A stretch of 64,000 bases of DNA from Propionivibrio dicarboxylicus (GCA_945902805.1 CAMDMZ010000008.1:1-64000), one strand, 5' to 3'. Counted from the stretch's first letter, positions 16,938 through 26,361 are shown. Translations and numbers: made by a program. The notes: generated by a model not told the origin, from the letters alone.

Positions 16938-17792
16938 TCAGGCGCTCACCGCCTGTTCGATCTGACAGAGTTCGCCGAGCGCACCGTCGATCAACTCGAT
17001 GCCCATCCGTTTGCAGAATCGTTGTTCCTTGTCGGTGGGATTCATGATGAGCGCCCATCCCGTGGTTTCCTTGGCCGCATCAAAGATTAGGTCCGAAAAC
17101 ACCATGCGTTCGGAATCCCGGTTCAAGCGCATGCCGAGCAGCAAATAGCGTTTGCCCTTGCGCCGCTCCTTGACGAAGTACGGCACGGCAAAGCCGCCCA
17201 TCAGTTCGGTGATGTAATCGACGTAGTCCGCATCTGAAGCAATGTAGGACGACACGGGTTTGGGTGCGCCCATTGGTTTGAACAAAATCGGCAGGGCGGG
17301 ATCAGCTTGCTCGGGCCGGATTTCGACATAGCTGTCGCCGTCGTGGGCGTACAGCTTGAAGCGATAGTCGGTACCGCCGATGCGGGCACAGCCAAGGATC
17401 AACAGATGGGCCATGCCGGCATAGGTATCGAGCAGCTGGGTATCGCGGTTGATGTCGATGACGTAGGGTGGCGCAATGGCGGCCAACCAGTCGTGGAACG
17501 CGGCGCGTGTCCATTGCGTACTGCCATACGTGGCATCGAGAAAGCGGGTGACGGTACTGCGTCCACGCTTGAGTTCGATGTTCATCGCCGCGCGCGGGAA
17601 TTCATACATGAGTTTGGGTGCCATCGGCTGGCCGTTGTTCAGCGCCAGAATGAGTTGCTCGCTGGTCGCCGGAATGGGCTGGCCGGTGGCTTTGGAGGTC
17701 ACGTCAGCGAGGACGCCGGGCCCGAGATAGGGCACGATGCTGCCGTCGGTGAGGCCGGCTTGCCAGGTGTCGAGAAGGTTGGTGGGGATCAT
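16938..17792 (-). CDS. SIR2-like (SIR2_2-type) protein with its own NifA site
   Basis: This 284-aa protein resembles the SIR2_2-type family of NAD-binding proteins: LTDGSIVPYLGPGVL at the N-terminus in the place of the sirtuin nucleotide loop, then PYVIDINRDTQLLD and FKLYAHDG, the equivalents of the TTNxD and LHG segments. It is not DraT, which is elsewhere. It is convergent with draG. A perfect NifA site lies at 17882-17897 and a weaker sigma54 element at 17827-17842, so it is probably a nif gene. Role unknown; NAD-linked control of nitrogenase is a hypothesis. The start at 17792 has GGAG upstream. Confidence 0.6.
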   Translation of the reverse strand: MIPTNLLDTWQAGLTDGSIVPYLGPGVLADVTSKATGQPIPATSEQLILALNNGQPMAPKLMYEFPRAAMNIELKRGRSTVTRFLDATYGSTQWTRAAFHDWLAAIAPPYVIDINRDTQLLDTYAGMAHLLILGCARIGGTDYRFKLYAHDGDSYVEIRPEQADPALPILFKPMGAPKPVSSYIASDADYVDYITELMGGFAVPYFVKERRKGKRYLLLGMRLNRDSERMVFSDLIFDAAKETTGWALIMNPTDKEQRFCKRMGIELIDGALGELCQIEQAVSA

Positions 17793-17826
17793 TGCGCGGG
17801 CTCCATGAAAGGTCTCTTGAGCTTGC

Positions 17827-17842
17827 TGCAAGAAGCGCACCC
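17827..17842 (-). promoter_or_regulatory. Possible sigma54 promoter of the SIR2-like gene
   Basis: The minus strand shows GG, then CTTCTTGCA with a perfect -12 element, but the -24 half (GGGTGCG) is degenerate. It is 35 bp before the ATG at 17792 and 40 bp from a NifA site. Confidence 0.4.
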
Positions 17843-17881
17843 GCCCGCAATCCCTGTCAGGGACTGGCACGGCAATGCTTA

Positions 17882-17897
17882 TGTCGGACTTCGTACA
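17882..17897. promoter_or_regulatory. NifA upstream activator site upstream of the SIR2-like gene
   Basis: Perfect TGT-N10-ACA (TGTCGGACTTCGTACA), abutting a dispersed repeat copy that begins at 17897. Confidence 0.7.
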
Positions 17898-17921
17898 AAA
17901 AGTCGGTGCTGGCGAGGCGGC
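17897..17921 (-). repeat. Dispersed 24-bp repeat, copy 5
   Basis: AAAAGTCGGTGCTGGCGAGG then CGGCG directly joins the NifA activator site. It lies between the SIR2-like gene and the acyltransferase gene. Confidence 0.85.
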
Positions 17922-18028
17922 GATACGAGGAGAGACAAAGCCGGTTCAGGGAGCATTTTTGAATTCGTGGAACACGAACACCGTACTGGCTACGGTTAAA
18001 CACCCTCGGTGGCGATCACATCAGAGGG

Positions 18029-19081
18029 TCAGCGGGTAGTCCGTTCCACCTGTTGGTAGAGCACGGCCCCTCCGGCCAGGCTCAGGAGCCAGGCTGCGAG
18101 CAAGCCGGCAATGTGTGCCTCGACATGATGCGGCCATAGCCTGGCGAAGATGGAACCGATGAGCAGGATGATCGGGTAGTGAATCAGAAATACCGAGTAC
18201 GAAATACGGCTCAGCCAGGCGACGACGTCATGCACGCGCTGGTTCAAGACCGGCTTGACGTGCAGCCCGACGGAGAGAATCAGGGCCGTGAACAAGGCCA
18301 CGACGAGGCGGCTGCGCCATTCCAGGGCGAGCGCCAGGATGACGGCACTGAACACCATGGTCAGCCAGAAATGCTTGCGGGTAAGTCCCGAGGACCACTG
18401 GACCATCACTCCGAGGCCATAGGCGCCAAAGAAGTACAAGGCCCATTCGTCCATTGCCGGATTGCGATTGAACCAGAGCAAGGACGATGCAATCAGACCC
18501 ACTACCGCCAGCAATGCTACCCATCGCATCGCAACCTGATAGCGGTCGGCGCTGACTTGTGCCAGCCAAAGCAGCAGCAGCAATACGACGTAGAGTTGAA
18601 AGTCGATAGCGACGTACCAGACACCCGCCGATAGGGAATTGACATCGACAATGTCGTGAATCAGCAGGATGTGGGCCAGCAACTGCAGCAACGCGGGGAC
18701 GGCGGGCGTATCGACGTCGTTCAGAATTTGCCGCGCGAGCGCTGCCGCCGCGATTGCCAGCAACAGCACAACTGCATACGGGCGCACAAGACGCACATAG
18801 CGCCGCCAGACCAACTGAGCCACGCCGCGAGCCGACGTATCAAAGCACGGCGCGTGCGGCCGGGGTGCCAGCGACCGCGCGGCGAGAAATCCGCCCAGCA
18901 CAAGAAACGCTTGCACGGCTTGGCGCGCGTCGGCGTAAAGCCAGTCCATCAGTTGTGCCGCATAGGGGTGCACCGTCCTGGCCAGCGGGCCGTAGGCGGC
19001 GAAGTGATGCCATACGATCAACTGCGAGGCGATCGCCTTGATCGCATCGACTATCCAGAAGGCGGTCGGGGCTGGCCTCAT
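18029..19081 (-). CDS. Acyltransferase family 3 membrane protein
   Basis: This 350-aa polytopic protein begins WIVDAIKAIASQLIVWHHFAAYGP, the typical first helix and His motif of the OafA/OatA acyltransferase-3 family, and ends with several more hydrophobic helices. The start at 19081 excludes an upstream stretch that only translates a dispersed repeat. It follows the response-regulator gene by 117 bp on the same strand. It would modify a surface polysaccharide or lipid; no substrate can be inferred. Confidence 0.75.
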   Translation of the reverse strand: MRPAPTAFWIVDAIKAIASQLIVWHHFAAYGPLARTVHPYAAQLMDWLYADARQAVQAFLVLGGFLAARSLAPRPHAPCFDTSARGVAQLVWRRYVRLVRPYAVVLLLAIAAAALARQILNDVDTPAVPALLQLLAHILLIHDIVDVNSLSAGVWYVAIDFQLYVVLLLLLWLAQVSADRYQVAMRWVALLAVVGLIASSLLWFNRNPAMDEWALYFFGAYGLGVMVQWSSGLTRKHFWLTMVFSAVILALALEWRSRLVVALFTALILSVGLHVKPVLNQRVHDVVAWLSRISYSVFLIHYPIILLIGSIFARLWPHHVEAHIAGLLAAWLLSLAGGAVLYQQVERTTR

Positions 19082-19100
19082 TACCTGATGTGCACACTCA

Positions 19101-19125
19101 AAAAGTCGGTTCTGGCGAGATGGCG
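19101..19125 (-). repeat. Dispersed 24-bp repeat, copy 6
   Basis: AAAAGTCGGTTCTGGCGAG then ATGGCG lies 20 bp upstream of the acyltransferase start, between it and the response-regulator gene. Confidence 0.8.
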
Positions 19126-19198
19126 ACCACTGGTAAAAAACACGTGGGTAAATAAACACATACGAAAAATGATCTGCATCGACAGGGTCGCTGGAAAT

Positions 19199-20578
19199 CT
19201 AGTTGTCTTGCTCCAGGCCGTAGCGTTTGATGCGTCTCCACAGGGAGACGCGATCGATGCCAAGGATCTCGGCCGTTCGGTTCCGATTGCCCGCCGTGAG
19301 TTCGAGGACTCGCGCGATGTGCGACGCTTCATTCTTCTCGAGCGTCAACAATTCGCCGGACGGGCCGGCGACGCGTACTGACAAGCGTTGGAGGTTTTCC
19401 GGAAGATCGGTCATCTGCAGCATTTCGCCGCGCGCCAGGGCAACCCCGCGCTCGATCAGATTGAGCAGTTCGCGTACATTGCCCGGAAAGTCGTAGCGAT
19501 TCAGAAGGCGAAGTGCGTCAGGGGCAATATCCGCCAGCGCTTTGCCCATTGCCAAGGCAGACTTGCGCAGGAAATAGTAGGCCAGCAAGGCAATATCGTC
19601 GCGCCGCTGACGTAGCGGCGGCAGCTCCAGATTGACGACATTCAGGCGGTAAAACAGGTCGGCGCGAAAGCCACCGGTGCTCACCATTTCTTCAAGATTG
19701 CGGTTGGTGGCGGTGATGACCCGAACATCGACCTTGATCGGTGTCGTGCCGCCAACACGGTAGAGCTCCCGCTCCTGAAGCACGCGAAGGAGTCGCACCT
19801 GCATGCCGGGGCTCATTTCGGTGACCTCGTCGAGGAACAAGGTGCCGCCATGTGCCTGTTCTATCATGCCTTTAGTCTGCTGGTCGGCGCCGGTAAAGGC
19901 GCCTCGCTCATGGCCAAAGAGTTCGTTGGTCAGCAAATCCTCTTGAATCGCCCCGCAATTGATGCCGATGAATCGACCCTCCGGGCGGTCGCTGTGGGCG
20001 TGCAGAAAGCGCGCCAGCAATTCTTTTCCGGTACCGGATTCTCCTGAAACCACCACATTGCATCCGGTCGGTGCGATTTGTCGTGCCGTATCCAGGAGGC
20101 GAAGCATGAGCGGGTCTTGCGTGATGATCGTGCCACCGCTTTCGAACGCGGCAACCCGCTGCTTCAGCAAGCGATTTTCCTTCTTGAGGCCAACCACGGT
20201 CAATGCACTGCGGACCACATCACGTACTTCATCAAGCCGATAGGGCTTGGCCAGGTAATCGAAGGCGCCGCGACGCATGGCCTTGATCGCCGAATCGATG
20301 GCGGCATGGCCGGTAACGACAATCACCTCGAGCTCGGGATAGGCATCCCGCGCCCGCTGCAGCAGCTCAAGCCCATCGATGCCCTTCATGCGCAGGTCGG
20401 TCACGATCAGATCCCAATCCTGCCTCGTCAGCTCGTCAAGCGCCGCCTGGCCGCTGCTGCACCCCTTGACGGTGTATCCCTCTTTCCGCAGGAGATGGGT
20501 CAGGCTTTTCAGGGCCGGGGCCTCATCGTCCACGACCAGGATCTGGTTTGCTTCAGGGTTCAGGAGTACGTTTCGCAT
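19199..20578 (-). CDS. NtrC-family sigma54 response regulator
   Basis: This 459-aa regulator has an N-terminal receiver domain (LVVDDEAPAL, phospho-Asp in IVTDLRMKG, Lys in YLAKPYR), a AAA+ domain with SGESGTGKE, GAFTGA and GGTLFLDEV, and a C-terminal Fis-type HTH (NRNRTAEILGIDRVSLWRRIKRYGL). The start [11 protein letters not shown] at 20578 overlaps the kinase gene by 19 bp; another in-frame start lies at 20599. Its likely target is the sigma54 promoter at 22173-22188 across the divergent gap. Confidence 0.9.
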   Translation of the reverse strand: MRNVLLNPEANQILVVDDEAPALKSLTHLLRKEGYTVKGCSSGQAALDELTRQDWDLIVTDLRMKGIDGLELLQRARDAYPELEVIVVTGHAAIDSAIKAMRRGAFDYLAKPYRLDEVRDVVRSALTVVGLKKENRLLKQRVAAFESGGTIITQDPLMLRLLDTARQIAPTGCNVVVSGESGTGKELLARFLHAHSDRPEGRFIGINCGAIQEDLLTNELFGHERGAFTGADQQTKGMIEQAHGGTLFLDEVTEMSPGMQVRLLRVLQERELYRVGGTTPIKVDVRVITATNRNLEEMVSTGGFRADLFYRLNVVNLELPPLRQRRDDIALLAYYFLRKSALAMGKALADIAPDALRLLNRYDFPGNVRELLNLIERGVALARGEMLQMTDLPENLQRLSVRVAGPSGELLTLEKNEASHIARVLELTAGNRNRTAEILGIDRVSLWRRIKRYGLEQDN

Positions 20579-21996
20579 GGCATGTAAATTGAGAACCAAG
20601 TCCCCTGTCCCAGGGTACTCCTGATGGCAAGCGCGGCCTTCATCTCGCCCAGGATTTCGCTGACGACATAGAGACCCAGGCCCGTTCCTTCTCCGGGCGG
20701 CCGCGTGGTGAAAAAGGGATCAAAGATATTGCCAATCCTTTCCGCTGCGATACCCTCACCGTTGTCAGCAATCTCGATCAGAACGGTGGTCCCCGCTGGC
20801 CGGGTACCCATGACCAGGGCTGCCCCTTCAGGCGGCCAGGTGACATGATCAAGCTGCCGGCCACGAATCTCGATTTTCGTTGCTCCGGCATCCAGTGCGT
20901 TCTGGATCAGGTTGATAAAGATCTGCTGTAGATGCCTCGGATCAGCCTCCACCGCGAGATTGTCAGACAGGTCGATTTGGATCGCATCGGCCCGGGCCAC
21001 ATGGCTGCGCATCAGCAACACGCTGCGATCGAGTATGGGCCGAAGCTTCACCCATTCCGTTTGAGCGTGACCGTCGCGGCTGTAATCGAGGAGCAGGTGC
21101 ACAATGTGATGGGCGCGCCTGACTTCATCATCAATCTGATTCAGCCAATCCAGCAAGCTGGCCTTGGTGTCGGCGGGAAGATGTTCCACTTCTTCCAACA
21201 GGATCTGGGCAGCACTGGAGATATTGCCCAATGGGTTGTTCAGTTCGTGCGCGACGCCAGAGGCCATGGTGCCCAATGAGGCCAGCTTGTCGGAATGCAT
21301 GACTTGTCGTCGATGCATATCAACCTCATGCAACATGCGATTCAGGGCTTGGGTAAAGGACACAATTTCACGATCGTTGGAGACCATCGCAAAGCCATTG
21401 AATTCACCTCGCGCTAATGGAGCGAGCTGCTTTTCGAGTTCGTTCAACGGACGTCCGACGAAGTGATAGAGCACCTGCCCGCTTAGCAACGCAATGACGA
21501 CCAAAGCCCCCGCGAGGACCAACAGGACCTGGCGCGACTGTTGCACGGAATGGGTAAGGGAGGTGCGCTCGCGTGCCGCCAAGAGTTCGCTCCGGGTCAA
21601 GATATCGTGCCCCGCATCACGCACCACTTCGCTACGCGGAGTCGATTCTGCAAGGGCCAGCTGGTAGCGTTGAAAGGCCAGCTTGAGCTTGCTCAACTCG
21701 GTATCGATGGTCATCACGGCCAGGTCAGGGCCATCAAGGCGATCGAGCAGATGTGTTGCGGTTTCACGCGCAGCGGCGAGTTCCGTCGTACCTTCCCCCA
21801 GGGTGCGATACAGAAAGTAGTTCTTTTCGTGGCGGCGCATTTCCTGCACCTGCTCCTGAAACGCCGCGATTGCGATGCCTTCCTGTACCCGCCGCTCGAC
21901 AAATCGCAGATCGGCGGCGACCAGCAAGGCAAACAAGCAAACCGCCGCCGCCAGCGACAGGTAGCTCAAGAATATCTTGCCGCGAATGCTGCTCAT
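20560..21996 (-). CDS. Membrane sensor histidine kinase
   Basis: This 478-aa kinase has two transmembrane helices (about 8-28 and 163-183) framing a mostly helical periplasmic sensor, then a HAMP domain ([18 protein letters not shown]). The phospho-acceptor is in [19 protein letters not shown], and the ATPase boxes are [17 protein letters not shown] and GTGLGLYVV. It is co-transcribed with the NtrC-type regulator. The ligand is unknown. Confidence 0.9.
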   Translation of the reverse strand: MSSIRGKIFLSYLSLAAAVCLFALLVAADLRFVERRVQEGIAIAAFQEQVQEMRRHEKNYFLYRTLGEGTTELAAARETATHLLDRLDGPDLAVMTIDTELSKLKLAFQRYQLALAESTPRSEVVRDAGHDILTRSELLAARERTSLTHSVQQSRQVLLVLAGALVVIALLSGQVLYHFVGRPLNELEKQLAPLARGEFNGFAMVSNDREIVSFTQALNRMLHEVDMHRRQVMHSDKLASLGTMASGVAHELNNPLGNISSAAQILLEEVEHLPADTKASLLDWLNQIDDEVRRAHHIVHLLLDYSRDGHAQTEWVKLRPILDRSVLLMRSHVARADAIQIDLSDNLAVEADPRHLQQIFINLIQNALDAGATKIEIRGRQLDHVTWPPEGAALVMGTRPAGTTVLIEIADNGEGIAAERIGNIFDPFFTTRPPGEGTGLGLYVVSEILGEMKAALAIRSTLGQGTWFSIYMPCETYS

Positions 21997-22017
21997 TGCG
22001 GCACGTTTCTATTTTGT

Positions 22018-22025
22018 AACATGTT
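22018..22025. promoter_or_regulatory. Palindrome AACATGTT in the kinase-transporter divergent region
   Basis: AACATGTT sits within the imperfect inverted repeat GTAACATGTTGC, about 150 bp upstream of the transporter sigma54 promoter, where an enhancer-binding regulator would bind. No TGT-N10-ACA NifA site is found here. Candidate operator only. Confidence 0.3.
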
Positions 22026-22172
22026 GCGAATGTTAAACGTTTCTTGGGCCGCACCGCTGCGAGTTATGTCTGAGCGCATGACAAGCTCCAGCGTTGTAAT
22101 AATGAAACATCGCAGTAATTTTGGAAATTCTAGGAGTGCATTAGAAACAACGGGTTATAGATCTCGAAAGCG

Positions 22173-22188
22173 TGGCATGGCGCTTGCG
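22173..22188 (+). promoter_or_regulatory. sigma54 promoter of the USP/SulP operon
   Basis: TGGCATGGCGCTTGCG has the -24/-12 spacing and ends 35 bp before the ATG at 22223. The divergent NtrC-type system makes it the obvious candidate activator. Confidence 0.75.
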
Positions 22189-22222
22189 AAAGGTGGTATG
22201 CCTTCATCCATGATCCGACCCT

Positions 22223-22819
22223 ATGAAACATTTTCTGCACCAACTAAAGCACGCTATTGACGCCCTGGTGGACGAAAACGGCGGCGAGCGCAACGGCCGT
22301 CGCGCCATGGCAGAGAGGTTGTTTCACACCAACCCCGGCACGGCGTCTACTCCGGTTGCGTTGGATTCGGCTTCCCCTCGCCGGAAAGGTCGGCGCTGGA
22401 TAGCCCTTGGTGTCGGTGAATCGCTGCCCAAGGATGTCGTCGACTATGCGGCGGGTGCCTGTCAGCGCATGGGAGCAAGTCTGCTCCTGGTAACTGCCAT
22501 CGGCCATGACAACTTGATGGCCCTTCTGCAGCCCTATCAAGAGACGATTTCCGGACTCAACTGCGAAACGGAACATCTGGCCGTTGATACGCGACGCCAG
22601 GCAATCAATGTTCTCAAGAGTCGTTTTGGCGTGCAATTCGCCATTTCCGGCACTAGCGACGATCCCTTGCGCTCACTGGCATGTCAAAAAGGCGGATTTC
22701 TGGACCCGAAAGTTCCGATACCGATCGTCGTCATTGGCGACAAAGAATCTCATCAACGCCGTGGCGTGGCGCGGATTGGATCGCGAACGGCAGAGGCTGG
22801 CTTACGTCGAATACACTAA
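22223..22819 (+). CDS. Hypothetical protein, USP-like half
   Basis: This 198-aa protein is not assigned to a named family. From about residue 58 it has the alternating hydrophobic strand pattern of nucleotide-binding universal-stress-type folds (RRWIALGVGESLPKDVVDYAAGACQRMGASLLLVTAIGHDNL, then PIPIVVIGDK). It ends 2 bp before the SulP gene and shares its sigma54 promoter, so the two proteins probably work together. Confidence 0.55.
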   Translation: MKHFLHQLKHAIDALVDENGGERNGRRAMAERLFHTNPGTASTPVALDSASPRRKGRRWIALGVGESLPKDVVDYAAGACQRMGASLLLVTAIGHDNLMALLQPYQETISGLNCETEHLAVDTRRQAINVLKSRFGVQFAISGTSDDPLRSLACQKGGFLDPKVPIPIVVIGDKESHQRRGVARIGSRTAEAGLRRIH

Positions 22820-22821
22820 AT

Positions 22822-25389
22822 ATGTCTGAACTTATCGTCCGCTGGTCCAGGTTCCTGCCCTTTTTGCGCTGGTGGCCGCAGGTCACGCGCGCGGCCTTGA
22901 AGGACGACCTACTGGCGGGCTTCACCGGCGCACTTATTGTGTTGCCGCAAGGCGTCGCCTTCGCCACCATTGCCGGCCTGCCGCCGCAATACGGTCTCTA
23001 CGCCGCCATGGTGCCGGCCATTGTCGCCGCCCTGTTCGGTTCCTCCTGGCACCTGGTTTCCGGACCGACCACGGCCATCTCGATTGCGCTGTACGCGGCG
23101 ATCCATCATCTGGCCGAACCCGGTACCCCGCAATACGTCGGCCTGGTACTCACCCTCACCCTGCAAGTTGGCATCTTCCAGCTGGCACTCGGCCTCGCGC
23201 GCATGGGTGCCGTCGTCAATTTCATCTCGCACACCGTCGTGATCGGCTTTACCAGTGGTGCCGCCGTACTGATCGCCGCCAGCCAGATTCGCAGCTTCTT
23301 CGGCATCGACATCCCGCGCGGCGTGCCGTTCTACGAAATCCTGCACCAGTTCGTCGTCCAGATCGACCATATCAATCCGTTGGTCGCCGGGGTTGGCGTG
23401 GCGACCCTGATCGCCGGCATCCTGACCAAGCGCTACTGGAAGAAATTCCCCTACATGATCGCCGCCATGCTGGTCGGCAGCATCGTCGCCTATATCCTCA
23501 ACAGCCTGATCGGTCAGGCCGAAACGGGGATCAAGACCGTCGGCGCCCTGCCCGCCGGCCTGCCCCCCTTCTCGGTTCCGGATTTCTCCTTTGCCGCACT
23601 GAAGAAGACCTTCGGCCCGGCGCTGGTCATTACCATGCTGGCACTCACCGAAGCGGTATCGATTGCCCGTGCCATCGCCGTGCGTTCGGAACAGCGCATC
23701 GACGGCAACCAGGAATTCATCGGCCAGGGTCTGTCCAATATCGTCGGTGCCTTCTTTTCGGGCTATGCCTCCTCCGGCTCATTCAACCGGTCCGGCGTCA
23801 ATTACGAAGCCGGTGCACGCACACCACTGGCCACCGTCTTCGCCTCGATCTTCCTCATCATCATCCTGCTTGTCGTCGCCCCCTTGGCCGCCTATCTACC
23901 CAACGCAGCGATGGCCGGCATCCTGTTCCTGGTCGCCTGGGGCCTGATCGATTTTCATCACATTACGTCGATCTGGAAGACCAGCAAGTCGGAATCGGCG
24001 ATTCTCTGGGTGACCATCATCGGCACCCTGATGAATCTCGAAGCCGGCATCACGGCGGGGGTGCTGCTGTCGCTGCTGTTGTACCTGAACCGCACCTCGA
24101 AACCGGGCGTCGAGCCGCTGGTGCCGGTGGTCGATGCCAGTGGTTACCATTTCATCGATGCCCGCGGCAAGCCGGAATGTCCGCAATTGCGCATCGTGCG
24201 GATCAATGGCTCGGCCTACTTCGGTGCCGTGGATCACATTCAGAACACGCTGCAGCAGATCGATACGGACAATCCGCGGCAGAAGTCGGTGCTGATCGTG
24301 TCGCTGGGGATGAACTTCATCGACATCGCCGGGGCGGAGATGTTCACCCAGGAGGCACGTCGTCGCCGGCGCATGGGCGGCGGGCTCTACTTCTACCGCA
24401 TGAAGCCGGAAGCTTTCGAGATCCTGCGCCAGGGCGAGTACGACCACGCCATCGGCGAGGGGGCGTTCTTCCCGGTCAAGACCAATCCGACGGATGCCCT
24501 CTATTGGACGCTCGACCCGAACATTTGCCGCCACTGCAAGACGCGCATCTTTGCCAATTGCAACAGCGGCCGCCTGCCGGATGGCGATCGTCGCTTGCGG
24601 CTGATGCTGGCGGCGGACAACAGCGAGTTGGCTCCGGTGACGCGGGCACTGTCAATTGCCCTGGCCAGCCAGCTCGGGGTCCGGCTTGATGTGGTCGGGG
24701 TGGCCGCAGATACAACCCAGATCGAGGCGGTTGCGGCACGCATCGAAGCGATCAAGACGGAAGCCATCGCGGCGGATGTCCGTTGCGAGTTGCTGCCGCG
24801 TGTCGGGACCGATCTGGCGAAGGAAATCCATGTCGCGGCCACCCAGGCGCACACGCAGTTGCTGGTCATTGGCCGCCGTCTGCTGCCGGGCGTGGCCGAA
24901 GTCGGCCCCGTCGCCCAGCGCATCATCGCCAACGCGCCGTGTCATGTGATTGTCGTGGCACCGTCGAGCCAGCTCTGGACGAAGCGGATTCTGGTACCGT
25001 TCGATGGTACGGATGAGGCCGTCGCCGCGGTTGAATTGGCGGCGCAGCTGGCCAAGGCTGGGCAGTTGCCGATTACTTTGTTCTCGGTTGCGGACAGGAA
25101 CGGGAATCTGCCAAAAACCATCGCCGATGCCGCGCAGCTGGCTATTTCCAGTCTCAAACTGGAAGGAATCACAGGCGACCTGATCATCGGTGAAGGTGCG
25201 ATCGCTGCTGGAATTCTGGCTGCCGCCAGAAAAACAGATGCGGATTTGATTGTTCTCTACCGCCATACTCGCAGTGGCTTGAGTCGCAAGTTGCTCGGTA
25301 GTGTTGGCGATCAGGTGATTCGAGGCGCTGACATACCAGTACTGCTGACTGGAGAATCAGGTGGAATCAGTTTGAATACCGCTGGATAG
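22822..25389 (+). CDS. SulP anion transporter fused to STAS and tandem USP domains
   Basis: This 855-aa protein is a SulP/SLC26 transporter. Residues about 1-410 are the membrane domain (DDLLAGFTGALIVLPQGVAFATIAGLPPQYGLY). A STAS domain follows at about 450-570, then a short Cys/His segment (ICRHCKTRIFANC). Two universal-stress domains occupy about 600-855 (DLAKEIHVAATQAHTQLLVIGRR; RILVPFDGTDEAVAAVELAAQLA). SulP proteins move sulfate, bicarbonate or molybdate-like anions. The start at 22822 follows the upstream gene. It lies convergent to draT within a nif region and downstream of a sigma54 promoter, suggesting nitrogen- or redox-linked anion uptake. Confidence 0.88.
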   Translation: MSELIVRWSRFLPFLRWWPQVTRAALKDDLLAGFTGALIVLPQGVAFATIAGLPPQYGLYAAMVPAIVAALFGSSWHLVSGPTTAISIALYAAIHHLAEPGTPQYVGLVLTLTLQVGIFQLALGLARMGAVVNFISHTVVIGFTSGAAVLIAASQIRSFFGIDIPRGVPFYEILHQFVVQIDHINPLVAGVGVATLIAGILTKRYWKKFPYMIAAMLVGSIVAYILNSLIGQAETGIKTVGALPAGLPPFSVPDFSFAALKKTFGPALVITMLALTEAVSIARAIAVRSEQRIDGNQEFIGQGLSNIVGAFFSGYASSGSFNRSGVNYEAGARTPLATVFASIFLIIILLVVAPLAAYLPNAAMAGILFLVAWGLIDFHHITSIWKTSKSESAILWVTIIGTLMNLEAGITAGVLLSLLLYLNRTSKPGVEPLVPVVDASGYHFIDARGKPECPQLRIVRINGSAYFGAVDHIQNTLQQIDTDNPRQKSVLIVSLGMNFIDIAGAEMFTQEARRRRRMGGGLYFYRMKPEAFEILRQGEYDHAIGEGAFFPVKTNPTDALYWTLDPNICRHCKTRIFANCNSGRLPDGDRRLRLMLAADNSELAPVTRALSIALASQLGVRLDVVGVAADTTQIEAVAARIEAIKTEAIAADVRCELLPRVGTDLAKEIHVAATQAHTQLLVIGRRLLPGVAEVGPVAQRIIANAPCHVIVVAPSSQLWTKRILVPFDGTDEAVAAVELAAQLAKAGQLPITLFSVADRNGNLPKTIADAAQLAISSLKLEGITGDLIIGEGAIAAGILAAARKTDADLIVLYRHTRSGLSRKLLGSVGDQVIRGADIPVLLTGESGGISLNTAG

Positions 25390-25412
25390 CCTCTGACCGC
25401 CGAGATTCGGAG

Positions 25413-26243
25413 TCATATCTTCACCAGGCGCACACGATACAAGCCACCGATCACCACATATTCGTCTTCGCCTTTGAGCATGCCGGGTAGCAGGCTGCTG
25501 AAGAAGGCCAGCTTGGCCAGCGGCACATCCACCGCCAAGACATCATCGCCGAATTCCCCGGCACGTTCGCGTGAACGGGAGAAGGAGTTGATGTTATTGA
25601 GCAGCACCACCTTTTCGTCCCGGCCGTGGTCCGCCACCACCTCATGGTCGCCGAGGCGATTGACACCGCGATACAGGCGCAGATGGGTGCGCTGCGGAAA
25701 CTGCCGGGTCAGTTCGTACTGGCTGTAGGTGTAGAGCAGGTCAAGTTGGGCTTCCAGTGCATTGGTGCCGTACAAGCCCTGCACGCGCATTTCCACATAG
25801 CGTTGCCATGGCGCACTGCCCGCTTCACGTAGTGGCGCGACGTGGTAACGCGGACACAATCCGAAACGCGATTCAACCCAGCCCTTGAGCACTGCGGCCT
25901 CGCGGCTCTCGGCATCGAAAGCCCAACCGCGTACGACGCGCTGGTAATTGGCTTTGGCGCGCGATTTCTTCTGGCCGCTGCCCACGCTCAGGCCGGCGTC
26001 CTCCGGGTTGGTCAGGCGGAAATGATGATCCATATAGCCGGCGAAGTGCTGCGCGCGTTCGACCGGATCATCGATGTCATCGAGCAACGCCAGCAGAGGC
26101 TTGTGTAGGTCGGAAATGCCATCGATCTGCAACGCGGTGGGGTGTAGCTGGTAGGTCAGTCCACCCAGGATCGCGGCCGGCAGGTTGCAGCGGTTGATCG
26201 AATGCCGTGCCGCTTTCGGCAAACCCAGTGGCGGCACGGGCAT
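25413..26243 (-). CDS. draT: NAD+-dinitrogenase reductase ADP-ribosyltransferase DraT
   Basis: DraT transfers ADP-ribose from NAD+ to the NifH arginine, switching nitrogenase off. Family signatures include NRCNLPAAILGGLTYQLHPTALQIDG, FAGYMDHHFRLTNPEDAGL, LYRGVNRLGDHEVV and FFSSLLPGMLKGEDEYVVIGGLYRV. The start MPVPPLGLPKAARHSINRCN at 26243 gives 276 aa and leaves the NifA site of nifH (26249-26264) outside the gene; another ATG at 26279 would include it. It is divergent from nifH and convergent with the SulP gene. Confidence 0.93.
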   Translation of the reverse strand: MPVPPLGLPKAARHSINRCNLPAAILGGLTYQLHPTALQIDGISDLHKPLLALLDDIDDPVERAQHFAGYMDHHFRLTNPEDAGLSVGSGQKKSRAKANYQRVVRGWAFDAESREAAVLKGWVESRFGLCPRYHVAPLREAGSAPWQRYVEMRVQGLYGTNALEAQLDLLYTYSQYELTRQFPQRTHLRLYRGVNRLGDHEVVADHGRDEKVVLLNNINSFSRSRERAGEFGDDVLAVDVPLAKLAFFSSLLPGMLKGEDEYVVIGGLYRVRLVKI

Positions 26244-26248
26244 TTCCT

Positions 26249-26264
26249 TGTCGGGAGCACGACA
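26249..26264. promoter_or_regulatory. NifA upstream activator site of nifH
   Basis: Perfect TGT-N10-ACA (TGTCGGGAGCACGACA), 97 bp before the nifH sigma54 element and just upstream of the chosen draT start. Confidence 0.75.
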
Positions 26265-26361
26265 AAGCATAGGCGCCATGTCGCACACAGTTACCGCAGC
26301 AGGATCGTCGGATATCGTCAAAAGGCTTGCCAGATCAGGGATTCAGAGGAATGCGTGCTCC

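Noticed and set aside
16938-17792. First read as DraT because it faces draG
   Set aside because: It lacks DraT signatures and shows SIR2_2-type segments; the true DraT is at 25413-26243.
17307-17999. Long plus-strand ORF opposite the SIR2-like gene, and many similar long antisense frames in nif genes
   Set aside because: High-GC shadow frames with His/Gln/Arg-rich composition and no domains.
22384-22402. Partial repeat match in the USP-like gene (AAGGTCGGCGCTGGATAG)
   Set aside because: Only about two thirds of the element matches and the end is missing.
24286-24300. AGTCGGTGCTG inside the SulP STAS domain
   Set aside because: Short 11-base identity in a conserved coding stretch (QKSVLIVSLG); no flanking match.
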